A stretch of 12,060 nt of DNA from positions 1 through 12,060 of the forward strand of contig DAIESZ010000038.1 in assembly GCA_027346035.1 (NCBI GenBank). Reading direction: 5' to 3'. The notes beneath the pieces are model-generated. The model ran no database searches and was not told the DNA's origin. It saw only the letters and a list, made by a program, of their open reading frames with translations. Below are positions 1 through 10,600 of this stretch, in pieces; the first letter of the stretch is position 1; each line of letters begins with the position of its first letter. The translations under genes were made by a program, and so were the position numbers. The stretch comes from Propionibacteriaceae bacterium (GTDB lineage: Bacteria > Actinomycetota > Actinomycetes > Propionibacteriales > Propionibacteriaceae).

Positions 1-1620
1 ATCGCGGTCAACGTGTTCCCCGACGTCACCACCACGGCCACCGTCGCCTCGAGTGCGACCAGCCGCACGTTCCTGGACGCCACCGGCGCCATGTCCGTCA
101 CCGCCGTCGCGTCGCTCGATCCGCTCAACCTCGCCACCAACCTCGGGCCCGAACTCCAGGGGCCGGTCGACACGGTGCTCAACAAGATCGGCTGGTCGCA
201 CCCCTCGATCGTGTTCAGCAACATCGCGGCCTCGGGCGCGGCGGCGTCCGGCGACGGCGCAGTCGCGGGCTCCTTCATCGTCAACGTGTGGAACCGGACG
301 ACTCACGCGGCGATCGGCGACGGCGCCAGGATCGACCAGACCGCGGCCCCCTCGCTCACCCAGAGCCTCACCGTGCACGCCGAGGACGTCGTCACCGAAC
401 TCAACATCAGCGGGTCGCTCGGCCTGTCCACAGGGGACGCCGGTGTCGGCGTGGCCCTCATCGTCGCGGTCGTCAACCGCGACGTGCGCGCCACCCTCGG
501 CTCCGGCGTGCTGGCCAAGGCCGGCGGAGACGTCACCGTGAGCGCGATGTCCCGCGAGCCCCTTCTCAACGTGGCGGCGTCCGGCGGAGCGAGCAGCGAG
601 GCCGGCGTCGCCGGATCGATCATCGTCGTCGTCATCAACCAGGGCAGCGGCGACCCGGGCACGTACGCGGGCATCGCCAGCAGCAGCGGCGCCCCGACCA
701 CCGTGCTCGCGCGCGGCAACCTCACCGTGAGTGCCAGCGACAACATCGCCGCCGACGGCAGCACCGTGAAGACCGGTCTCTACTCCGGCGCCGCGGCCTT
801 CGGCAGCTCCGCCGGGGTCGGCATCGCGGCCGTCGTCCTCATCCGCACCAGCCCGGTCGAGGCGACCGTCGGCTCGAACGCGACCATCGGCGGCCTCGCC
901 CTCACCGGCGGCACGGTCACCGGCGTCATCGTGTCCGCGGCCCAGGCCGCCGACCTGCAGCTCGTCGCGGTGAGCGGTGCGGCGGGCGGCGACGCGGGCG
1001 TCGCGGGTTCGGCCGTCGTCGACGTCTACACCGACACCACCACCGCCTCGATCGGCGACCAGTCCACCGTCAACGCCACCAACTCGGGTGCCTCGAGCCT
1101 CCAGGACGTCGTGATCAGCGCCACCGACCACACCAGCCTGCTCGCCATCGCCGGAGGCATCGCCGCCGGCGGCGACGCCGGAATCGGGGCGGGCGCCGAC
1201 GTCGAGGTGCTCACCAAGACCACCTCGGCCACGACCGGCAGCACCGTGACGATCAACGCCGCCCGCAACGTGACGGTGGTCGCCGACAACACCGAGACCA
1301 TCACCTCGATCTCCGCCGGCGCCGCGTTCTCCGGCGAGGTCGCGATCAGCGTCAACGCGGCCGTCTCGGTCTACAAGTTCACCGCCGTGGCCTCGCTGGG
1401 CGCCGACAACGTCGTCACCGCGGGCGGCAGCGTGGTCGTCAACGCCAACGACTCCCTCACCCTCGACGTCGTCGCCGGCAACGTGTCGGCGTCCGGCAGT
1501 GTCGCCGCCGGTGCCGCCGTGGCGGTCCCCGTCGTCACCAAGACCGTGAGCGCCACCGTCGGCGCCGGGTCGACGGTCACCGCCAACTGCACGGTGGGCA
1601 GCGGCGCCAGCACCAACGCC
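1..1620 (+). repeat. Beta-strand repeat array A (protein-level repeats, residues 1-540)
   Basis: Degenerate repeats within the giant protein. Each unit has a V-x-V-x-A strand (starting at bases 91, 367, 532, 721, 925, 1108, 1270 and 1432), then a short polar stretch, a Gly/Ala-rich hydrophobic half such as SGGASSEAGVAGS, then a V-x-V strand and a T-x-x-A-x-x-G turn. Intervals are 92, 55, 63, 68, 61, 54 and 54 residues, so the base unit is about 54 and the longer ones carry insertions. The 92-residue unit contains an extra stretch (about bases 118-215, residues SLDPLNLATNLGPEL onward) that may include a short helix. DNA identity between units is low, so this is an old, diverged repeat. The window opens inside the array, so upstream units are likely. 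The last unit is interrupted near base 1600 by the module block that follows. Confidence 0.85.
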
Positions 1621-4600
1621 GGCGGCCACACCACCACCACGCCCGACCTGCGCTTCGACCCGCGCCGGGCCGTCGCGTACCTCGGCAACCCCAACTCCAT
1701 CTACATCCCCGGCGCCTCGGCCTTCTACACCGAGGGCCAGCGGGTGATCTACGACAACGGCGGCGGAGCCGACATCGTCGGTCTCAACGGCGGCTCGGCG
1801 AGCGGCCAGGGCGACGTCTATTACATCCACTTCCTCACCGCCGGCCAGGACTACGTCCAACTGCTCGCCAACCGCGGCCCACCGAGCACCTCCAACCCGG
1901 TCCTCGCACTCTCGCTGCCCTCCTCGGGCCTCATGGGTGAGAACCAGCGCCTCGTGCCGGCCGACCAGGCCAGCGTCGCGCAGGATCGCAGCCCCCGCTT
2001 CAACCCCACCTGGGACGTCTCCGGCAACACCATCACGCTGCCCTACGACATCTCCGGACTCGCCACCGGCGACCCCGTCGTGTACAGCTCCGGCGGCGGC
2101 ACCCCGATCGGCGGTCTGCTCGACGGACACGTCTACTACGTCATCGTCGTCACCCCCACTGACCTGATCAACGGGACCCACGGCCCCACGATCGAACTCG
2201 CCGCGACGAAGTGCGCCGCCACCGGCGCCTCGGCCGACTGCGGCGGCCAGAGCGGCACCGTGACCGCCCTCACCCTCGACGGGTCGAAGGCCACCGGCAC
2301 CTCCCACAGCATCGTGCTCCAGGGCCAGCAGCCCTCCGCCTCCGGAGCGTCGCTCAACCCGGCCACGGCCTCCCTCGACACCATCACCGGCTTCCACGGC
2401 ATCGCCGTCACCGCCACCAGTTCCGACCTGCTGGCCACCGTGGGTGTGAGCGCCGGCTTCAGCGGCAGCGCGGCGGTCAACCTCTCCGGGTCGATCGCGG
2501 TGCTCACCACCACGACCATCGCCCACATCGGCGACTCCGCCACCCTCGACTCCCACGGCGACCTGCGCGTCACGGCCGGTGAGACCTTCCACCAGCTGGG
2601 CATCGCCGCCACCATCGCCGTGGCCGGGTCGGTCGGCGCCGGCGCCGGTGCCGCGGTGCGCGTCGTCACCCTCGACACCGAGGCGACGATCGGCAACTTC
2701 GCCTCCCTCACCTCCACCGGTGACACGATCATCGCGGCCCGCACCGACGACAGCGTGATCAGCGTCGCGGCCAGCGTCGGCGGCGGCGCGGACGCCGGCA
2801 TCTCCGGTGTCGCGAACGTCACCCTGCTCACCACCACCACCCGGGCTGGCACCCGCTCCGATGCCGACCTGGCGGCGGGCACCGACACGAGCACCGGCAC
2901 GGGCGTCTCGATCACCGCGGGCAACAACGTGCTGGTCAGCGCGAGCGACGCGACCGAACTCACCGGGGTCACGGCCACCCTCGGCGGCGGCTTCTACGCG
3001 GGCATCGGCATCGGCGTCGACGTGACGATCGTGCACAAGGACACCGAGGCACGCATCGGCACCTCCAGCAGCATCACCGCGAACGTCAACGGGTCGGCAC
3101 TGGCCGACGGCGTGTACGACGGCACCGAGAGCGACAGCGGATTCACCGCCCCCACCGGCTTCCACGGGGTGGCAGTCCAGTCGACCTCCAGCGAGCACCT
3201 CTTCGGGCTCACGGCGAGCATCGGCGGCGGCATCGCGGGCATCTCCGGGTCGGTCGGCGTCCACCTCGTCACCTCCGTCACCAAGGCCTTCGTCGACTCG
3301 GGCAGCACCGTCACCACCGGGGGAGCGGTGACGGTCGCCGCCGCCGACGACCTGCGCGCCCTGACCATCGCCGTGGGCTTCGCGGGCGGCGTCGTGGGAG
3401 CCACCGGCGCCGTCGACATCGGCGTGGCCGACACGACCGTGCAGGCCTACCTGGGCGACAAGTCCTCGGTGAGTGCCACCGGGGCCGTCGAGGTGCTCGC
3501 CATGGGACGCCACCACCTCGTCACCGTCGCCGCCAGCGTCGGCGGGGGAGCGGTGGGCATCGCGGCGTCCGTGTCGGTGTGGACGGTCGGCACCGCCCCC
3601 ACCGCCACCTACTCCGACACCGGCACCACCCCGCCGGCCTGGAGTTCGGCCACGAAGTACGGCAAGGGCGACGTCGTCAGCTACGGCGGCAAGACCTATG
3701 CGGCGATCAACGCCGTCGGCCCCTCGTCGACGCCGCCGAGCACCGACACGACGAACTGGAGCCTCCGCACCACCGACGCGCTCACCACCGGCGGCGCCGA
3801 CAACGCCGGCCATGCCGACAGCACCACCTCGGGCACCAGTACCGGAGTCAACAACTCGATCGACTCCACGCAGACCAACGACCGCGGCACCTGGGTCGGC
3901 GGCACCTCGTACGTGAAGAACGACCAGGTGCAATACACCCTCACCACCACCGGATCGGCGACCCTCTCGACCGACGGCGTCACCCTCACCTGCAGCTCCT
4001 GCACCTTCGTCACCGACGGCTTCCAGAGCGGCGACACCGTGACGGTGTCCGGGCCGTGGGGCGACGTGCAGGCCTCGATCATCGCGCTGACCGCGACGAC
4101 GATGACCTTCGGCGCCGCACTGCCCGCGACCACCGGCACGGTCAGCGTCACCGTCTCCCGGACCGACTACTACCTCGCCCGGGTCGACAACTCCGCGAAC
4201 CTCAGCCCGGCCACGGACACGACCGACTGGGAGCGGGTCTCGGCGAGTTCGGTCAAGCTCAACGGCTACCTGGCCGGCGGCAAGTCCTCCGCGATGACGA
4301 GCGTCACCACCGGCACGACGAGCAACGTCGCCGGCGCCCTCGCCTCGACGACCGTGCCCGACGGGATCTCCGCCTACATCGGCGGCACGGTCACCTCGGG
4401 TGCCCAGGTGCACGTGACCGCGTGGGACGACCTGAAGGTCACCGGCGTGACCGGCACGGTCGCCGGCGGCCTGGGCGCCCTCGGCGCCTCCGTCCTCGTG
4501 CTCAACGTGGGCGTGCCGGTCAACGCCGGCATCGGCAGGTTCGGCTCCATCACCGCCGGCTCCGGCAGCACCTCCGACGTCGCCGTCAGCGCCACCAGCA

Positions 4601-7600
4601 CCGAGACCGTCAACGGCATCGCCTTCGGCGGAGGCGTCGGCGCGGTGTCCATCGGGGCCCAGGTCGTCGTCATCAACGACTCGAGCAGCCAGGCCGCGCA
4701 CATCGACGGCGGCGCATCCGTCCTCGGGGCCGGTGGCGGCGTGTCGGTCGGCGCAACCGCGAACCGCTCGGTCACCGCCCTGGCCATCGGTGGCGGCATC
4801 GGCGGGGCAGCGGCGGGTGCCGCGGTTGCCGTGGCCATCGTCAGCGGCGACACGACCGCGACCGTCGGCGCCGACCCCGTCTCCGCGCCGAACGCCACGT
4901 GCGGCACCAGCGCGGCGCCGACGTGCGTGACCTTCGGCGGGCAGACCACCTCGGTGTCGGGGCTCAAGGTGTCGGCCACCGACACCACCCCGGTCGAGGC
5001 GAACTCGTACGCCGTCCAGGCCGGGCTCGCGGCGGGCATCGCCGGCTCGGTGGCGGTGGCGCAGTTCAGCGGCGTCACCCGCGCCTCCTCCGCCGCCACC
5101 GGCAGCGTCGGCAGCGGCGGGGTGACCGTGTCGGCGATCGGCAACCACGGGGACGTCACGGCCAACACCCTTGGAGTCGGCGTGGGCGGCTTCGGCGGGG
5201 TCATCTTCAGCCTCGCCCAGGCGCGCAACGGCCGCAGCACCGTCGCGCTCGTGCGGGCCGGCTCCCTGGCCACCACCGGCACCGCATCGGTGACGGCGTC
5301 CGCCACGAACAAGGCCACGGCCTCCGCGCCCGGCGGTACGGCGGGTCTCGGGGCGCTGGCGGTCATGCTCCCGTCGGCCTACATCTCCGGCGCCACCTCG
5401 GCCACGGTGAACGGCGCGATCACCGGTGCCTCGTCGGCGACGATCTCCGCGGACGCCGAGAACAGCGCCTACGCCTGGGTCGCCGTGGCGGCCGTCTCGG
5501 TGGCCGGCGGGAGCGGCGCCTACGCGGACGCGCAGGTACAGGCGAGCGCGGACATCACCGCCGGGATCGGGTCCACCGGGACCATCACCACCACCGGATC
5601 CCTGAGCATCAGCGCGTCGACCGACGGACCGGACAACAACAAGGCATACGCGAAGGCCATCGCGGGCGGCGTGGGCCTCGCGGGCAACGCCAACATCATG
5701 GTCGCCAATGCCGACGTCGCCGGCTCGGTGCACGCCTTCCTCGACGGCACGGCCACTGCCGGAGCGGGCTCCTGCACCACCAACGGTGTCGCGCACACCG
5801 GCGTCTGCGTCTCCGCCACGAGCATCGACTCCGCCGAGGCCGACAGCGTCGTCGTCAGCGGCTCGTTGGGCCTCGGGCTGGGAGTCGTCGACGAGACGGC
5901 GTCCGTCTCCGCCGGCGCGACGACCGGGGCCACCGGCGGCTCCACCGCCTCGGTGTCGTCGAGCGGCGACGTCACCTTCGACTCCTTGTCGGCCAACACC
6001 GCCAGCACAGACGCCGTCGTCGTCAGCGGAGGGACGGTCGGCGGGTCCGCCGCCGTGCCCACCGCAACCGTGGCCGGGGAGACGCGCGCCGAGTTCGACG
6101 GCACCGTCAGCTCCGCGGCCGGACTGACCGTCAAGGCCGTCGGCGTCAACACGGCGACCGCCACGGCCACGCCGGTCGCGGTCGGCCTCCTCGCCGGCGC
6201 AGGCGCGAACGCGATCGCCCTCATCGCCAGCACTGCGGACGTCACCGCGGCGGTCGGACAGGGCAGTGTGACCGTCGGTGCCGACGGCGTCTCGGTGACC
6301 GCGAACGGAACCAACACGGCGACCGCCTCGGCCAACGGCGGCGGCGGCGGTGGCGTGGCCATCACCGCGATGCTCCCCGACGCGCAGATCGAGGCGTCCG
6401 TCTCTGCCAGCTTCGACGCGGTCATGCCGGTCACCGGCGCGTCCAGCCTGAGCGTCGAGGCGATCGGTGCGAACACCGCGACGGCGACCGCGCTGGCCGT
6501 GTCGATCGGGCTCGGCGCCGGGACCGGCGTCCGCTCGCAGGCCCTGGTCGGCAGCAGCGCCACGGTCTCGGCGAGCGTCGGGGCGGACGCGGTCGTGCGG
6601 GTCGGCAGCGGCGGTGCGACCGTGTCGGCGACGGCCACTGACTCCGCCACCGCCGGTTCGCGCGGCGGGTCGGGCGGCGGTGTGGCGATCGGCGCCATGC
6701 TCGCCCGGGCCGAGGACCGCGGCGGCGCGAGCGCCCTGTTCTCCGGCACGTTCGCCGCCGGTTCCTCGCTCGCGGTGACCGCCACCGGCAACGATTCGGC
6801 GTCCAGCACGGTGCTCGTCGTCGCCATCGGCCTCGCCGCCGGCGCGGGTGCGAGCGCCTGCGCCACCGTCGGGGGACCGAACTCGATCGCGACCGGCGAC
6901 TGCGGCTTCACCTCGCTCCCCGTCACCGATAACGGCACCGGCGGTGCCGTCACCGCGGCCATCACCTCCGGGGCCCAGGTCACCGCGCCGGGAGCCGCCG
7001 TGAGCGTGCACGCCACGCACACCGAGTCGGTCAGCGTGAGCAACCACGGCGGCGCCGGCGGCGCGATCGGCGTCGCCGTGCTCAACAGCTACTCCCAGAT
7101 CCGGGGGACGACCACAGCCGACGTCGGCGCCGGTGTCACGATCGGAAGCGACGCGGCACGCGTGGGCTCCCTGTCCGTGCGGGCCGAGGACACCGCCACG
7201 GCCACGTCGGAGTCGATCCTCGGTGCGGGCGGCGTCATCGCCGGCGGCGGCAGCTACGCCCAGAGCTCGGTGACCCCGACGGTGTCGGCCTACATCGGCG
7301 TCGCGGGCACCGCGCAGACGATCCGCCTCACCGGCGACCTCACGGTCTCCGCGCTCTCGCACCGGGCCGAGAGCAATGCGACGGCCAAGAGCTACGGGGG
7401 CGGCGGCGTCCAGGTCGGTGTGGCGTACGCCACGGTCACCACCGCTCCCACGGTCACCGCATACCTGGCCAAGGGCGTGGACGCCGCGACCGACGGCGCG
7501 GTGAGCATCAGCGCCAAGGCCCTCAGCGACGCCAGTGGCGGCCCGCTGCCCGACTTCTACTCGGCGACGGGCACCCACCCCGTGCTGCAGCCCGACGGAT

Positions 7601-10600
7601 CGACGGCCTACCAGGCGAACGTCGACCTCAGCAACAGCCCGACGGACCTCACCGCGAACTCCGTCTACTTCCAGTCGCATGGCCTGCAGACCGGCGACAC
7701 GGTGCTGTACACCGGCACGAGCATCGGCGGCCTCACCAACCTGCGCGTCTACACGGTCATCGCCGTCGACGCCGACCACCTCGCCTTCGGTGACACCTTC
7801 GCGACCGGATCGATCGACTCCTCCGACCTGACGGGCACCTCGGGCGTCGATCCCACGCGCGACATGATCCGGTTCGCCCAGCCGCACAACTTCCACACCG
7901 GCGACCAGGTCGTCCTGTCGGGCAGCTACGGATTCGGCGGCCTCGCCGCCGGCGGCATCGCCTACGTCCGGGTCGTCGACGACTACCGGATCCAGCTCTA
8001 CTCGACCCTCGCCGCCGCCCAGGCCGCCGCCGTGAGCTTCGCCCCCACCGCTGCGTCGGGCACGACGATCACCGTCGGCAACTCCTTCGCCCCTGGAGAG
8101 CGGGTCAACTACCTGGCGCCCGCGCCGGTGAGCTTCGATGCGGACTCCGTCGACGTGGGCGGGTACGACTCCAGCACGTATTCGTTCCCGACCGACACCA
8201 ACGCGAACACGATCATGGTCGCTCCGGTGCTCAGCGTGAGCCACGACAGCAACGGCAACGTCAATGGGGTCACCTTCGGGCCCAACCCGTTCACCGCGGG
8301 CGAGCGCGTCCAGTACCTGGGCCAGGGGTCGACCGTCGGCGGCCTGGTGAGCGGCCACTACTACTACGTCATCGCTGTCGACCAGTACCGCATCCAGCTG
8401 GCCGCCACCCGCTACCAGGCGACGACGCACACCTACACGTACTCCTGCGGCAATTCGACCTGCACGGGCACCGACAACCCCGTCGCGATCGCCATCTCCG
8501 CCCCCTCCGGAGGCACCCAGGAGCTCGTCCCCGCGCCCCTCTCCGGGCTGGTGAGCGGCGAGACGTACGTGGCCACGGCCGTGTCGTCCAGCAGCCTCTC
8601 GCTCGCGCCGATCCTGTCCTACGACGCGTTCGGGAACGCGGTCGCGGGGTCGCCGATCACCGTGTCGGCGAACGAGACCTACACCAGCACGCGCGGCACG
8701 ACGTTCACCGAGCAGGTGATCTTCGGGACCCAGACCCTGTGGGCCTCCGGGATGCACCTCGCCGCCTCTCCGTCCAGCACCCCGCCCGTCGACGCGCTGA
8801 GCATCGACCTCGGCAGCGTGTCCGCCGGCAACTACATGCTCCAGGCCCCGGCCGATCCCACCGACCCCAACGCTCAGCCCTCGTCGCTCCGCGACCTCAC
8901 GCCGCCGCCGGGCGACGGCAACTCCGAGGCGTCCGCGGCCGGCGGTGGCGGCGGTGCGGTCTCGGTCAACGTCCCGACCGCCGACGCCTACAGCACACCG
9001 GTGTCCACCGCCTACCTCGCGGGCACGGTCGTGGCCGGCGGCGATGTCACGGTGTCGTCGAACGTCGTCACCGACACGACGGCCTGGGTGACGAACGGGT
9101 CGGGCGGCGTCATCGCCGTAGGCGTGGCCAACGCGTCGGTGACGATCAACTCGACGAGCACCGCGCTCGTCGGCGGTCTGGTCGGTCCCGCGGGCTCGGG
9201 CATCTCCGGCGACAGCACGTCGACCCAGGTCGACGGCAGCGGGGCGTCCATCGCCTCCGGTGGCAACGTGGCCGTGCTCGCCAGCAGCAACCACACCTCG
9301 ATGGACCACTCGAACTCCTCGGGCGGCGGCCTGGTGGGCGCGTACACCGCCTCGGCCGACACCACGGTCACCGACACGACCGCGTCCGCGTTCGGCGCGA
9401 ACGCCAACGTCTCCGGCGACACGGTCCGCTTCGACGCGACCTCCGGCGGCACCACCAACCTCTACACGCACGCCGTCATGGGGGCCCTGTTCGGCGGCAC
9501 CGACACCAAGCCGGTCCGCAGCGTAACCTCCCGCGACGTCGTGCTGCTCGACGGGCTGGCCAACAGCCTCGGGTCGATCACCGGCCACTACGGCGTCGAT
9601 GTCCGGGCACACCAGGGGGACTGGAACACCAACGTCGACGAGCACTCCGCCTGCTACTGCATCGGCCCGTCCCACCACAGCGGCAGCGACACCTACGTGT
9701 TCGACTCGCTCGTCTACGCGCACCACGGCGTCGTCGTGCACGCCGGCCCGCGCCTGATCACACAGACCTCCGGCTTCACCTACCTGACGCGCAACGCTTC
9801 CGGTCCGGCGACACCGCTCGTGTTGATCGACAACCCGAACGCCGAGAACCTGGCCCTGTACGTGCAGGGCGAGAACGCCGGTTCGCTGACCGACAAGGGC
9901 AACGCGATCGGGGACACCCAGAACCGGTTGGTCAGCTGGTACTCCGATGTCGTCGTCAACTCGGGGCCCGACCCGTACCTGCTGATCGACTCCTCCGGAC
10001 ACGTCGTTAAGGCAGTGAACGTGACGGTGAACGGTGTAGCAACGCCGGACGTCGGAACGGGGTACACGAGCACCATCACCGTGGGCGACATCGTCAACTC
10101 GAACAAGGGCGACATTTGGATGGCTTCGGCCGGTGGCGCGATCAGCGGGGGGACCTGCGTCGACCCCAATGCCATCTGCCCGAGTGGCAGCAATCACTAC
10201 TGGGGCACGTTCACCTTCCACCAGAACTTCCGCACGGTCGCGATCCTCAACAACTCCAACCTCGACATCGTCGTGCAGAACGTCGACGTCATCGACGAGA
10301 CCAGCCAGCCGCATGTCACTCTGACCACGGGGAACACCGCAGTCACGGTGAAGTTCGACCTCGTCCAGGACGTCAACCCCAGCCTGGTCGTCATCGACAA
10401 CACCGGCGAGTCGACGCTCCACCTCAACGGCACCATCACGAACCCCATCGGCGAGACCGATGTCCGTGCCCTCCTGGGCGACATCCTGTCGGGCACCGCG
10501 CGAGGCGCAACCGTCTCCTCGGTCGACGCCCACACTCAGTTGATCGTCTCCAACGTCGTGCACCTCGATTCCCAGACGGCGTCCCTCGGCTCGTCGACCG

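Noticed and set aside
1933..1935. In-frame ATG codons (e.g. 91, 1933) as possible starts of shorter genes.
   Set aside because: The same frame is open far upstream with continuous repeat content, so these are internal Met codons.
288..1940. Long open frame in + frame 3 (about 550 codons), Arg-rich; a similar one at 3579-6641 (about 1020 codons).
   Set aside because: These are offset readings of GCC/GGC/GTC codons giving long Arg/Gly/His runs with no domain, signal or sensible composition; they lie wholly inside the repeat-coding frame 1.
4621..4860. Gly/Ala/Val-rich stretches that could be read as membrane segments or glycine zippers.
   Set aside because: They recur in every repeat unit with alternating strand-like patterns and Thr/Ser/Asp; dozens of membrane crossings in this arrangement are not credible. 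Buried beta strands fit better.
5520..7085. Long minus-strand open frame (about 521 codons), with others at 2136-2978, 4374-5366, 10995-11567 and 11359-12057.
   Set aside because: Antisense mirrors of the G/C-ending codons. The Ala/Pro/Thr/Val composition reflects the repeats on the + strand, and no separate motif or ribosome binding context supports them.
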